A model generated the notes under the pieces. It was not told where the DNA came from. It made no database searches and saw nothing but the letters and a program-made list of their open reading frames with translations. A stretch of 64,000 bases of DNA from Shewanella hanedai (lineage in GTDB: Bacteria > Pseudomonadota > Gammaproteobacteria > Enterobacterales > Shewanellaceae). Below, one piece after another: positions 1 to 9,539 of this stretch. Location of the stretch: NCBI RefSeq assembly GCF_007197645.1, contig NZ_VKGK01000009.1:120910-184909 (forward strand), read 5' to 3'. The position numbers and the translations under genes are program-made. Within the stretch, counting starts at the first letter, position 1, and each line of letters starts with the position of its first letter.

Positions 1-665
1 GTGAGTGTCCAAGGGCCTAGCCAAGAGAGCCAAGGCGTCTCAAATGCAGCGGCATTATTACGACTCAGCATGACTGAAGGCAATGGTCGCGCATTATTCG
101 TTCTGGCCATCGCCGAATCAAACCCTGGTCCCCACCATTGTTCAACAGCACCGACTGTCACCATCCAGTTACCTAATGCCATCGCCAGATAGGAATCATC
201 GAGACGAACCTCTTTACCATCTGTTGGCTCATAGTTAGCAGACGCAGCAACTTTATAAGCGAAACGCTCCCCCATATATTCATGGGAAACTTGCAGCTCA
301 CCTTTTTCACGATAATCTGAACCGAAATGCTGGAAACGAGCAGGATCGGTGGCAGCCACAGCTTTAATTCGTGTATTGCCTTTATTGCCTACAGCATTAC
401 GGTAATAAAAATTAACGCGGGCAAAAGCCTGTGCTAAAGCAGGAGTCAAGGTAGATGGCTCAGTCTTAGCCAAATCCACAGCAATACCAGACCACATTAA
501 AGGATATGTATTTACAGGAACGGTGATGACGCCTTCATCGGCAAGCGCTTGAATATCAGCTCGTAAATAGATATCAGACACATCAACCCAAGGCGCTGAT
601 AAAACTGAAAAAGAACTTAGAAGCAGTAAAACTGCCGTGAGCTGTACACTATAAAATTTCGACAT
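1..665 (-). CDS. Capsule assembly Wzi-like outer-membrane protein (C-terminus cut off by window edge)
   Basis: The minus strand is open from an ATG at 665 to the left edge, giving 221 N-terminal residues with no stop. The first about 24 residues form a Sec signal peptide ending LSA before PWVDVSD. The following sequence (PWVDVSDIYLRADIQ, later VGAVEQWWGPG) resembles Wzi-like outer-membrane beta-barrels that retain or assemble capsule or surface polysaccharide. coaD lies 12 bases upstream on the same strand, so the two may be cotranscribed. Placement beside LPS-core glycosyltransferases fits a surface-glycan role. The family call is by recognition of N-terminal motifs; the barrel C-terminus is outside the window. 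Confidence 0.75.
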   Translation of the reverse strand, partial: MSKFYSVQLTAVLLLLSSFSVLSAPWVDVSDIYLRADIQALADEGVITVPVNTYPLMWSGIAVDLAKTEPSTLTPALAQAFARVNFYYRNAVGNKGNTRIKAVAATDPARFQHFGSDYREKGELQVSHEYMGERFAYKVAASANYEPTDGKEVRLDDSYLAMALGNWMVTVGAVEQWWGPGFDSAMARTNNARPLPSVMLSRNNAAAFETPWLSWLGPWTL

Positions 666-677
666 AAAAATTGACTA

Positions 678-1160
<483 letters not shown>

Positions 1161-1312
1161 CTATCCAGTGATCATTCCAAATTCATTGGAACTATAGATG
1201 AGTCAGACACACATCTTACTTGGTTTACTTTAGTATGTGAATCGCACACATACTGCTCAACGTCATACAGACACTAAATATTAATGTCTGTTTTATACTG
1301 GCAGCGATAACA

Positions 1313-2059
1313 CTATAACTTTGGAAACTCAGGCAACTTACTACGATTACACCATAATAGAATTTCATAGCGTATTTTTTGTAGAATACGTCGAATGGGC
1401 CTTTTCTTAACAATACGCCTATCACCGGTTTTATTAATTTCACTGCCAAAATCACCATTTAAGATAGGAAATGGAGAGACAACAAAACACCGAAGAGACT
1501 TTTCAAACCAATATTGAATATCCATGTCTATCGGTCTTGCAATAGGATAAGCGTGTGAAAGAAGCCTTTTAGCTCCAGATAATGAAATAAGTTGACCCGT
1601 TGTCGTTGAAGGCAATTTCAGTACTTTTTTTAGAGTAAGACCATCCCCAAGATCCATGCAATCCACAGCCGATTTAATCTTGCTACCGTGAGACAATTTA
1701 ATATAGTCCCAGTCAGAGCTAGTATGAGCCAACTTATCAACATACTTGGCCATGTCTTCAGTTAGGATGGCATCATCTTCTAACACTAAAGCAAAATCTA
1801 ACTGCTGCTCTACTATCAATTCCCAACAACGGATGTGGCTCATGTAACAACCAATCTCACCATCATTGAGTATCTTGTCGTACTTGCTAAGATTAGAGGA
1901 AAGTTGGTATACATCACTCTTCTCTTTTTCACTTAACAGACTGCCACGCACAGCGGAAACTCTTTGAGGCGACAAGCCTAAAAGATCACACTGCTTAGTC
2001 ATCGACTCCCACCTGTCGGTACTGGAATCTAGATTAATCACCATCACATTAAATTTCAT
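1313..2059 (-). CDS. Glycosyltransferase family 25 (LPS core sugar transferase)
   Basis: Predicted 248-residue cytoplasmic glycosyltransferase of the LgtB/Lex1 type (GT25), which adds a hexose such as galactose to the growing LPS oligosaccharide. The start MKFNVMVINLDSSTDRW has the usual GT25 beginning (VINLDxSxDR), and ALVLEDDA carries the EDD acidic motif. An in-frame ATG at 2098 would add 13 unconserved residues and has no clear ribosome site, so 2059 is preferred. The C-terminus is strongly basic, which could help peripheral membrane association. The gene is divergent from the WaaE-like gene at 2184. Donor and acceptor cannot be told from sequence. Confidence 0.8.
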   Translation of the reverse strand: MKFNVMVINLDSSTDRWESMTKQCDLLGLSPQRVSAVRGSLLSEKEKSDVYQLSSNLSKYDKILNDGEIGCYMSHIRCWELIVEQQLDFALVLEDDAILTEDMAKYVDKLAHTSSDWDYIKLSHGSKIKSAVDCMDLGDGLTLKKVLKLPSTTTGQLISLSGAKRLLSHAYPIARPIDMDIQYWFEKSLRCFVVSPFPILNGDFGSEINKTGDRRIVKKRPIRRILQKIRYEILLWCNRSKLPEFPKL

Positions 2060-2183
2060 TTTACCGTCAAAAGAGTAGTTGATATAGACTGGTAGCATAA
2101 TAACATGCAGCCATTTTATTTCATAAAACTTCCCTATATGATGTTAATATCTAGCTCAACAAATTTGCCTTAACGAAGCCATT

Positions 2184-2942
2184 ATGAAACTGCCCATTAG
2201 CGTATTTATCATCACCAAGAATGAAGAGAAGCATATTGAGAAAACACTGCAAAGTGTTTCTCTTTTCGATGAGGTGATATTAGTCGATTCTGGCAGTACA
2301 GATGGTACTTTAACGATAGCCGAGCGTTATGGCGCTAAAATCTACTCTCACCCTTGGCAGGGCTACGCCAAACAGAAGCAATACGCAATGTCGCTCTGTT
2401 CACATGAGTGGGTATTAAATCTGGATGGCGATGAAGCGATAAATACGAGTTTAATCGAAGCGTTTAAGACAATTATGGAGCAAGATAAAGCTGACAGTGT
2501 TCGTTTTTGGCGCAACGATATCTTTATCGATAAACCCTTATCATCTTGGAGTAAGAAACCCAATAACCATAGATTTTATAAGCGTTCAAAGTCTTTCTTT
2601 GATGATTCTCGCTTAGCCCATGAAAGCGCAACGGTGGATGGTAAGGAGCTCTTTATTAATGAGACTTTTGATCACTTTGGCTACTGCTCCATTGAGGCTA
2701 TCACAAGCAAAAACAACAGCTATTCAGGCTTAAAAGCCGATGAAAAATTTGCTAAAGGGAAGAAGTTTTCCAACTTGAAGTTGATTACGGTTTTTCCGCT
2801 TATCTTTATCAAAGAGTATTTTATTCAACGAAAGATCTTCTCTGGAAGACGTGGTTTTATTCTGGCGATCATGGACGCCTATTACGCCTTTATCAAAGAA
2901 GCTAAGCTTTATGAACACCATCAATTAAAAGATAATAAATAG
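2184..2942 (+). CDS. WaaE/KdtX-like family 2 glycosyltransferase
   Basis: A 252-residue GT2 enzyme similar to WaaE (KdtX) proteins that add beta-1,4-glucose to the inner-core heptose of LPS. It starts with ISVFIITKNEEKHIEKTL, followed by VDSGSTDGT (about residues 35-43) and the metal-binding NLDGDE (about 77-82). The basic, aromatic C-terminus is typical of this subgroup. It stands alone on the plus strand between two minus-strand glycosyltransferase genes. A perfect 10-bp hairpin follows the stop. The subgroup is fairly clear; the exact sugar transferred is inference. Confidence 0.8.
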   Translation: MKLPISVFIITKNEEKHIEKTLQSVSLFDEVILVDSGSTDGTLTIAERYGAKIYSHPWQGYAKQKQYAMSLCSHEWVLNLDGDEAINTSLIEAFKTIMEQDKADSVRFWRNDIFIDKPLSSWSKKPNNHRFYKRSKSFFDDSRLAHESATVDGKELFINETFDHFGYCSIEAITSKNNSYSGLKADEKFAKGKKFSNLKLITVFPLIFIKEYFIQRKIFSGRRGFILAIMDAYYAFIKEAKLYEHHQLKDNK

Positions 2943-2963
2943 ACTTCATAAGAGAGAAAATAC

Positions 2964-2990
2964 CTATACACAGCCGTTCACTGTGTATAG
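2964..2990. terminator. Hairpin between convergent glycosyltransferase genes
   Basis: A perfect 10-bp stem (CTATACACAG paired with CTGTGTATAG) with a 7-base loop lies in the 63-base gap between two convergent genes. There is no clear T-tract on either strand, so it is a possible bidirectional terminator rather than a textbook one. Confidence 0.45.
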
Positions 2991-3005
2991 CGATACAGCT
3001 CGGAA

Positions 3006-3761
3006 TTAGAGCCCCAGAATATTACAAATCTTGGCTTTTACTCTTTTAAAGCCAACGGAGAAATCTTTAGCAAATTGACTTTGACCAACCTTATATCTTA
3101 TACCGCGGTGGTCACCAATATGACGAACAGATCCTTCAGGAAAAATCGCAGCTTTAAAGCCCTTCTCATGATAAAGCTGACTCATATTCAGTTCCCCCTC
3201 TAACTCACCGATGGGGGCAAACAACTGATAATCTTTAAGTCTTCTTAAACCCGGATTAAAAGTAAAACCATGCCATAAGCTTGAGCGCTCTCTACGCTTA
3301 TGATTACGTTTCATAATTTGGTAGGGAGTTGATTGATCTTCGCCACAATAAAATACTTCAGCCTCTACAGGATGTTCATTAGTGTCATTTTGCTCTCTAA
3401 GCCAAACAGTGACCACTTTCTCATCGGCATTAAGTATCTTAAATGACTCTTCGATAAACCCTTTACGGTAAAACTCCCAATCATCCTCACAGTGGAAAAT
3501 GTATTCCGAAGTGACAGCTGCATAAGCTCTATCGATACTCTTCATCTGTCCAAGTTGAGGCTCATTGTTAAGCACAGTAAAATCAATATCTGAAAACTTA
3601 GCCAATACTCTCTCTAGTTTATCTCGGTTATGACTATCTTCAATAATAACGTATTGAGCTATCGGGTAAGTATTGAACTTGAAAAAGCTGATTAATGTCT
3701 CTTCAAGTAGATCGAATCGATTACAGCTAGTCAGCACGAATGAAACTTGTGGATTATCCAC
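3006..3761 (-). CDS. Family 2 glycosyltransferase (GT-A fold)
   Basis: A 251-residue predicted glycosyltransferase. The N-terminus VSFVLTSCNRFDLLEETL is the GT-A nucleotide-binding start, and HCEDDWEFY supplies an acidic metal-binding motif (EDDW). The start is GTG, supported by GAGGA eight bases upstream. Three copies of an 8-bp tandem repeat lie just upstream of the ribosome site (3775-3801). The substrate is unknown; its place in the LPS-core cluster suggests an outer-core sugar transferase. It is convergent with the WaaE-like gene. Confidence 0.7.
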   Translation of the reverse strand: MDNPQVSFVLTSCNRFDLLEETLISFFKFNTYPIAQYVIIEDSHNRDKLERVLAKFSDIDFTVLNNEPQLGQMKSIDRAYAAVTSEYIFHCEDDWEFYRKGFIEESFKILNADEKVVTVWLREQNDTNEHPVEAEVFYCGEDQSTPYQIMKRNHKRRERSSLWHGFTFNPGLRRLKDYQLFAPIGELEGELNMSQLYHEKGFKAAIFPEGSVRHIGDHRGIRYKVGQSQFAKDFSVGFKRVKAKICNILGL

Positions 3762-3774
3762 TTACCGGTCCTCA

Positions 3775-3801
3775 AAATATGGAAATATGGAAATATGGAA
3801 A
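3775..3801. repeat. 8-bp tandem repeat (AAATATGG, about 3.4 copies) upstream of a glycosyltransferase
   Basis: The unit AAATATGG occurs three times in perfect succession (3775-3782, 3783-3790, 3791-3798), followed by AAA. It lies 14 to 40 bases upstream of the GTG start at 3761 on the minus strand, between any promoter and the ribosome site. Changes in copy number would alter leader length or promoter spacing. Confidence 0.8.
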
Positions 3802-4091
3802 CAGTCTATCAAAAATGTACACTCTAGCAATGTCGAAAATAACTCAGAAACAAAATTAACAAACCCAAAGCATGTAACTCTGGTGTTAAGCAGGTCAAAG
3901 AACCAACAGGCGCCGCAACCTATTTCGTATCAACAACCCCGCAAATAAAACAAAAAGATCCACTGCGTAACAAACGCATACTGAATGTATCGCCAGCTGT
4001 GTAATTACGGGGTTTTTCCTCTTAACCTAGATAAAATGAGCGTATAAAATACCCAATCTTTAAAAGCTTACTCAAGATTGGAATTCAGTTG

Positions 4092-4940
4092 ATGACCTCA
4101 TCATTAATCATTACGACTTATAATTGGCCCGAGGCTTTGGCGCGCGTACTTGAAAGCGTGATGTCTCAATCAGTCACTCCAGATGAAATAATCATTGCAG
4201 ATGATGGTTCTACCAAAGAGACAGAAGAGGTTATTCGTCAATATCAGAATCTATTCTCTATTCCAATCATCCATAGTTGGCAAGAAGACAACGGCTTCAG
4301 ATTATCTCGCAGCCGAAACAAGGCTATTTCTCTCGCGAAGATGGATTACATCATAATGATCGACGGCGATATGATACTCCATCAAAAGTTCATTGCTGAT
4401 CATCTTAAACACTCAGAGAAAGGCTTCTTCATTACTGGCAAGCGAGTCAAACTCTCACCGGAGTTAAGCCAAAAGCAGCTCAAATCCCCTAAGCCACTTA
4501 CTTTGTTCAGCCGAGGGTTATCTCGCGGACGTGAAAATGCGCTTAGACTGCCTTGGCAGCCAAATGTAATGAGTAAGACTCAAAAAAACTGTGTTGAAGG
4601 AATTCATGGCTGTAACTTGGCTTTCTGGAGAGCAGATGTATTAACAATAAATGGTTTTAATACACAATTTGAAGGATGGGGACCTGAGGATAAGGAGTTT
4701 GCTCTGCGTATGATCAACAACGGGACCAAAAGAAAGCGTCTAAAATACGCTGGTGTCGCTTTTCATATCTACCACGACGAGAGCCCTAAAACCCTCCTCG
4801 AAGCCAATAGGGCTATTTTTGAAGAAATCAAAATAAGTAGGGCTCGCTGGTGTTCGCTAGGGATAAGCGAGTTTATAGCAATCGAATATCCCCACATCAA
4901 TGAATTTGACGCTAGCTTGGTAACTCACTCACTAGCTTAA
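4092..4940 (+). CDS. Family 2 glycosyltransferase with galactosyltransferase-type C-terminal domain
   Basis: A 282-residue cytoplasmic glycosyltransferase. It has an N-terminal GT2 domain (SLIITTYNWPEAL, IIADDGSTKET, DGD at about residues 91-93). A C-terminal segment, GWGPEDKEFALRM, is typical of the Glyco_transf_7C domain of chondroitin-polymerase or galactosyltransferase relatives. The ATG at 4092 is preferred to the overlapping in-frame TTG at 4089. Its last 29 bases overlap the convergent pyruvyl transferase-like gene. The likely role is LPS-core or surface-glycan extension; donor and acceptor are unknown. Confidence 0.8.
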   Translation: MTSSLIITTYNWPEALARVLESVMSQSVTPDEIIIADDGSTKETEEVIRQYQNLFSIPIIHSWQEDNGFRLSRSRNKAISLAKMDYIIMIDGDMILHQKFIADHLKHSEKGFFITGKRVKLSPELSQKQLKSPKPLTLFSRGLSRGRENALRLPWQPNVMSKTQKNCVEGIHGCNLAFWRADVLTINGFNTQFEGWGPEDKEFALRMINNGTKRKRLKYAGVAFHIYHDESPKTLLEANRAIFEEIKISRARWCSLGISEFIAIEYPHINEFDASLVTHSLA

Positions 4941-5808
4941 CATTGTTAAACTCACCCATTGAGCGTTCAAACACGGCACGATTTTTAAAATAAGAGTTAT
5001 CAAGGAAGATAACCTGCTTACCTAACAGGGTTGACGCTATACACACATGCAGGCGATTGGTCACCATCTGCTCAAAAACATCTAAGTGAGACAAAAACTG
5101 CTGAGCAGCATAAAAATTCGTCGCTTTGGTTTTCGTTCCCAATGAAAACAGTGCGGACATATCCATATTTTCAACTGGAATATCAATATCACTTCGCTCT
5201 TCATCAAGTCTTAGAGCATTTAACTTTTCATTGCCATTACGCTTAATATAACTAGCCACCTGTGCATGGCTTTTGGCACCTTTTATACGATTTCGTATAG
5301 ATGATAACGAGGATTTTGCAGACATAATACGCTTAAAATCTGCACCAAATACCATATCATGACTCAGGTATATTTTAGGACCGTTACAAATACTTCTTAA
5401 GTATTCAAAACTTACCTGTTCCCGACAAAACACACTGACTTTATCACTAAGACCACTCAATGTATCTGGGTACCCCTCAATCGTACAAGGAAGCAAAATC
5501 AACTGTTTTACATGGCGATCTAAGGCCGTCACTAATGTATTTGAATAAGGGTAGTGTTCGGTAAAGCCACCGCCGCCACCGAGTACAACCACTTTATCTT
5601 TAAGCTCAAACTTATCAACGATAGAGTGACCTTTTTTCAATACTTGTTTAATCTCCCTAGGAGATACAATCCTATACTCAAGTTTCATATCATCCAGAAA
5701 CTGAAAACTGGCAGCATTGATTAATGAATCCCCCGCATTTCCCGGGTTAGGGATAAATACAAACTCTTGGCCTGACAACTCTGCCAGAACACTTCTCAAC
5801 TCTTCCAT
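4912..5808 (-). CDS. Polysaccharide pyruvyl transferase family protein
   Basis: A 298-residue predicted enzyme of the polysaccharide pyruvyl transferase family, which adds ketal-linked pyruvate to glycan sugars; some members act as other transferases. Signs are the N-terminal PNPGNAGDSLINAA, the glycine-rich VVLGGGGGFTEHYP, and the C-terminal VTNRLHVCIASTLLGKQVIFLDNSY, which matches the family's conserved (T)xRxH...lG segment. The ATG at 5808 has AAGG about eight bases upstream. It overlaps the convergent glycosyltransferase by 29 bases. A 49-base gap separates it from the OpsX-like gene upstream on the same strand, so those two may be cotranscribed. Confidence 0.75.
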   Translation of the reverse strand: MEELRSVLAELSGQEFVFIPNPGNAGDSLINAASFQFLDDMKLEYRIVSPREIKQVLKKGHSIVDKFELKDKVVVLGGGGGFTEHYPYSNTLVTALDRHVKQLILLPCTIEGYPDTLSGLSDKVSVFCREQVSFEYLRSICNGPKIYLSHDMVFGADFKRIMSAKSSLSSIRNRIKGAKSHAQVASYIKRNGNEKLNALRLDEERSDIDIPVENMDMSALFSLGTKTKATNFYAAQQFLSHLDVFEQMVTNRLHVCIASTLLGKQVIFLDNSYFKNRAVFERSMGEFNNVKLVSELPS

Positions 5809-5857
5809 CAATACACCTTACCAACGTGAAACTACTAGTTAATTTATCACAAACTCG

Positions 5858-6904
5858 TTACGACTCTTCAAGCGAAATAATCAGTCGATCAAAAGCTTGT
5901 AAAACAGGCTCTACCTCTATCATCGACATCAAGTCTTCCCCCTTGGCACGAGTCCCCCAGGCAACGGGCTGACTATATTGAGTAGTGATGACTTCGTCAT
6001 ACACGCTCACAGTATTTGCCAAACTCAAATAAGGGCCTGTTCGTCCCGGATTCGAGTGAGCATAAAGGCCAATAACGGGTGTACCTTGTGTGACTGCCAT
6101 ATGAGCAGGGCCGGTATCTGGCGCTAATACGATTGTCGCTTGCTTTAATACTGCCAATAACTGAGTGAGCGAGGTTTTACCCACGTTATTCTCAATAGGC
6201 TGAGTGCAATTTTTTTCAATTTCGACCGCTAAGTTTCGCTCTAATTCAGAAGGCCCACCACAGAGAATCACGCTAAAGCCTTTCGAGATAGCATACTCGG
6301 CTACGGCTGCGTAGCGCTCTGGTAACCAATTACGTTCCGCTTTACTTGCTGCCGCACAGATCACCAAGGTTTTATCGCCATCAGGGATCATATTCTTGGC
6401 AAACTCTGTATCTGCAACGGGCACAGGAATGTTCCAGCGAGGAGTGAGGTCTGTTACGCCAAGTGCCTTAGCAAAACCCATAAAACCTTCGAGTACATGA
6501 GGGCTATCTAAAGCTTCAACTCTCTGGTTGGTCACCAACCACTGCCCCTCTTTGGCTCTGGCACGATCAAAACCGATACGCACCTTGACAGAAATAGCTA
6601 ACGACGCAATTGTTGCTCTCAAGGCGACCTGCATATGCAACAGCACATCAAACCTTTGACCTGCTAATGCTTTTCTCAGATTAAAGTAACTTCTCCAGCC
6701 CTGTGACTTATCAAAAATAACAAACTCAACGTCAGGTAGATGCTTGAGCAGTTGATATTCAACTTTACCTATCACCCAAGTGATCTTGAGATTGGGGTAC
6801 TGTTTCTGTATCGCTTGCACCATGGCCACCGCATGACATACATCGCCAATAGCAGACAGTCGAAGTAAACAAAGTGAGTTAATATTATTCAGGTCTAGAG
6901 TCAT
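5858..6904 (-). CDS. Heptosyltransferase (GT9), OpsX-like
   Basis: A 348-residue GT9 enzyme that transfers L-glycero-D-manno-heptose from ADP-heptose to the LPS inner core at the cytoplasmic membrane face. The N-terminus LCLLRLSAIGDVCHAVAMVQ is the heptosyltransferase signature. Later segments CAAASKAERNWLPERY, LCGGPSELE and LAPDTGPAHMA form the ADP-heptose site. The start and the following ITWVIGK and LLKHLP resemble Haemophilus OpsX, the heptosyltransferase I that works on phosphorylated Kdo, and kdkA lies divergently next door. I am sure of the family; the OpsX subgroup is recognition from memory. Confidence 0.85.
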   Translation of the reverse strand: MTLDLNNINSLCLLRLSAIGDVCHAVAMVQAIQKQYPNLKITWVIGKVEYQLLKHLPDVEFVIFDKSQGWRSYFNLRKALAGQRFDVLLHMQVALRATIASLAISVKVRIGFDRARAKEGQWLVTNQRVEALDSPHVLEGFMGFAKALGVTDLTPRWNIPVPVADTEFAKNMIPDGDKTLVICAAASKAERNWLPERYAAVAEYAISKGFSVILCGGPSELERNLAVEIEKNCTQPIENNVGKTSLTQLLAVLKQATIVLAPDTGPAHMAVTQGTPVIGLYAHSNPGRTGPYLSLANTVSVYDEVITTQYSQPVAWGTRAKGEDLMSMIEVEPVLQAFDRLIISLEES

Positions 6905-7083
6905 AGGTTCGGAGTTAATCTTGAAAGAAAAAACAATGAGAGTTTAAAGGAGAATGTCCAAGGTTCCAAACTTAAGTTCCTCTGAAATAACGAATCGAAA
7001 GAACAGAGGTTAAGTTAACTTATTAGTTACTGTAGAATAGCCTTGCTTGCTAACCTAAACCAAATAAAGATAAGCCAGTTCCT

Positions 7084-7842
7084 ATGCCCACTCAACTACC
7101 TGTGACAGAGCTAACCAAAATGCAGATCAAAGAAACGCCACAAGGTTCAATCGCTTTTTGCCACCCGACACCGGATACGATCTGCAGTGATTGGTTTACC
7201 ATGGAATATTGGCAGCAAAAATCGGCCATCACAGGCTCGTCGAAAGGCCGTTACACCACTTGGTTTGTAAAGCCTGATTTGATTGAAACAGGTGATAGCC
7301 AATGGGTACTGCGTCACTATTATCGGGGCGGGTTGATGGCGAAAATCAGCAAAGACAGCTACCTCTATACCGGTCTACACAAGACCAGAGCCGTATCCGA
7401 ACTGGCACTACTGGCACTGCTTTATAGTGAAGACTTTCCTGTTCCGAAACCTGTGGCAGCGAATGTTGAGCGACGCGGCCTGCATTATCGTGCTGATATT
7501 ATTATAGAGCGTGTCGAAGGCGCCCAAGATCTCGTCGCTAAATTGAGTAAAGCGCCAATGTCAGATGCCCAATGGCAGCAACTGGGGAGCTGTATCGCCA
7601 AGTTCCATGAGCGCGGTGTTTACCATGCTGACTTGAATGCAAAGAATATTCTGATCACCGATGATAACTTCTATCTTATCGACTTCGACAGAGGCGAGAT
7701 CCGCCAACCTGATACTAAATGGCAAAATGCCAATTTAGAACGCTTATTACGCTCTTTCAATAAAGAGAAAGGGATACTTAGCTCTCTTGAATTCACGCAA
7801 GATAATTGGCAGCAGTTGATGTTAGGTTATTCAAAAGCTTAA
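7084..7842 (+). CDS. kdkA: 3-deoxy-D-manno-octulosonic acid (Kdo) kinase
   Basis: Phosphorylates the 4-OH of Kdo on Kdo-lipid IVA using ATP, giving the single phosphorylated Kdo found in Haemophilus- and Vibrio-type LPS. The 252 residues are close to the usual family length. The kinase-like core is visible: the catalytic loop VYHADLNAKNILI and the metal-binding LIDFDRGE near residues 178-205. The N-terminal RGGLMAKISKDSYLY segment is typical of KdkA. An alternative ATG at 7120 would remove 12 residues, and neither start has a strong ribosome site. It is divergent from the OpsX-like gene, whose product would act next. Confidence 0.92.
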   Translation: MPTQLPVTELTKMQIKETPQGSIAFCHPTPDTICSDWFTMEYWQQKSAITGSSKGRYTTWFVKPDLIETGDSQWVLRHYYRGGLMAKISKDSYLYTGLHKTRAVSELALLALLYSEDFPVPKPVAANVERRGLHYRADIIIERVEGAQDLVAKLSKAPMSDAQWQQLGSCIAKFHERGVYHADLNAKNILITDDNFYLIDFDRGEIRQPDTKWQNANLERLLRSFNKEKGILSSLEFTQDNWQQLMLGYSKA

Positions 7843-7974
7843 GCTTGAATTCCCTGGAATGCTGCAAGTCGATTCTCTGTAAGTTCGATGGTGACATACA
7901 TGCCACCATCTCCAGCTTTAGATTCTTAAAACAAGGAAAGTTATTAATATCTTCTTAAGCTTTTTCTAGATTAA

Positions 7975-9213
7975 CTAGGCTCCCATAAACTTGCTGACGA
8001 AGTTACCAACATTGCCGAAACTCGCAGCAGCCATGCCTAAGACAATCACGATCCCCACCATCGACAGGTACACGGGATGTTTATAATCACCGACAATATC
8101 TTTACGGCGCGTAGCCGCCAGCATGAACCCGAGTACGATGGGAAGAATGAGACTATTGATCAAGCCTGCCAACATCAAGAGTAAGATCGGCATGTCCATC
8201 ATCACAGTACCTACGCTGGTTAATATGATAAACCCGACACACCAGGTTTTTTCGTTGCGCTCAACCACTGGGAATAGCGTCTTAATCAGTGAAATGGCCA
8301 TATATGAGTTACCTACTACAGAGGTAATCGAAGCAACAAACAACACCAATCCGAAAATAAAGTAACCTGTATCACCAGCACCTTGGCGAAAAGCGTCAGC
8401 AGCTGGATTAGACGTGTCCAACACTGCACCTGTTGCAATCACACCAAATACAGCAAGGAAAAGTAAAATTCGAATCACTACGGCAATCGATATTCCCGCC
8501 CATGCAGCGCACTTAATCGCACCAATCTGTTCTTTTCCTTGCAGACCAATATCAATCAATCGCTGTGCGCCAGTGTAGTAACCACCAACTGCGCCACCAA
8601 CGATGGTCAGAGTGGGTAGTAGCATGTTACCCATGTCCATTGGCATTATCGCAGCACTTAAGGTTTCGCCCATTGGCGGAAGACTGGTCATTGCGACGTA
8701 TGCAATCAAGATAATCATAAACAAGCCGAGGTAACGGGCCATTTGATCCATACGTTTTGATGCATTATGAACCACAAATAACAGACAGCCCACCACACCA
8801 GTGAACAATGCGCCCCATGTAGTATCAACGCCCGTTAGCACGTTAATCCCCAGTGCTGCGCCACTGACGTTACCGAAATTAAAGGCCACAGCCCCCAGTG
8901 CCAGCAAAATGCCGATAAAGTAACCTGCGCCTGGTGTAATCTTATTGGCAATGTCTTGGATACGAAGGCCGGATACACCCACTATTCGCCATAGATTCAT
9001 CACAATACCAAAAGTGATAAAAATTGAGGCAAAAACAGGGAATGCCATATCGATCTTATAAATATTGGTGAAAACCGCTGTTTGCGTCAGAAAACCAGGG
9101 CCAACGGAAGTTGTCGCCATCAAAAAGGCAACGCTAAGAATGGCTTTATTCTTCCAAGATGTGGACGATGAAGTAACGGTCGAGGTATTTTCTGTTGTCG
9201 CTGGCGTGGTCAT
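7975..9213 (-). CDS. NRAMP-family divalent metal transporter-like membrane protein
   Basis: A 412-residue inner-membrane protein with about 11 hydrophobic helices. The segment TTSVGPGFLTQTAVF near the N-terminus resembles the first helix of NRAMP (MntH) transporters, but the canonical DPGN metal-binding motif is replaced by VGPGFLTQ, so the substrate may not be Mn2+ or Fe2+. The ATG at 9213 is preferred because GGGAA sits at good spacing upstream; an in-frame extension to 9261 adds 16 poorly conserved residues. The gene is monocistronic. Relatives in Shewanella are annotated only as divalent metal transporters. Confidence 0.7.
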   Translation of the reverse strand: MTTPATTENTSTVTSSSTSWKNKAILSVAFLMATTSVGPGFLTQTAVFTNIYKIDMAFPVFASIFITFGIVMNLWRIVGVSGLRIQDIANKITPGAGYFIGILLALGAVAFNFGNVSGAALGINVLTGVDTTWGALFTGVVGCLLFVVHNASKRMDQMARYLGLFMIILIAYVAMTSLPPMGETLSAAIMPMDMGNMLLPTLTIVGGAVGGYYTGAQRLIDIGLQGKEQIGAIKCAAWAGISIAVVIRILLFLAVFGVIATGAVLDTSNPAADAFRQGAGDTGYFIFGLVLFVASITSVVGNSYMAISLIKTLFPVVERNEKTWCVGFIILTSVGTVMMDMPILLLMLAGLINSLILPIVLGFMLAATRRKDIVGDYKHPVYLSMVGIVIVLGMAAASFGNVGNFVSKFMGA

Positions 9214-9539
9214 TCTGTTCCCAAAAATAGTTGTCTCTCTATTTATAAAATAGAAAAGCAACTGATCGAGATCAGCTGACGTAAAGCATCGAAATTAATG
9301 ATAAGACTTACCACTGCGGGCAGCCTTTTTGCTGGGAGCGGATATTAATGACTCATCAAAAACAAGTCAATCTTTTAATTTAAGATTTAAGACAACCCAT
9401 TTAAATATAATAAATCCGATGAGAATCTAAGACTTTGATATAAGCATTGCACATTGAAAATAATGAAGAGTTCAAGATTAAGATTGATAAGCCATCAACA
9501 TTTATCAATGGCTTATTGTGACTCCAATCAAATGCAATA
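9214..9539. other. Intergenic region with an inverted repeat
   Basis: This region of about 330 bases separates the NRAMP-like and YbhB-like genes, both on the minus strand. It must hold the transporter promoter. Near the transporter it contains a short palindrome (CTGATCGAGATCAG). At 9487-9516 it has a 9-bp inverted repeat (ATAAGCCAT / ATGGCTTAT) with a 12-base spacer that itself pairs partly. No open reading frame or RNA gene was recognised. Confidence 0.5.
9487..9516. repeat. Inverted repeat downstream of the YbhB-like gene
   Basis: ATAAGCCAT at 9487-9495 pairs with ATGGCTTAT at 9508-9516. It lies just past the YbhB-like stop codon on the minus strand. No T-tract follows, so it may be a weak terminator or a 3' RNA structure. 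Confidence 0.45.

Noticed and set aside
1..192. Plus-strand open frame at the left edge
   Set aside because: The opposite strand encodes a Wzi-like protein with a signal peptide through the same bases; the plus-strand frame has no recognisable features.
1225..1458. Minus-strand open frame overlapping the GT25 gene
   Set aside because: It lies mostly within the GT25 3' end in another frame and in the gap before coaD, with no start signal or similarity.
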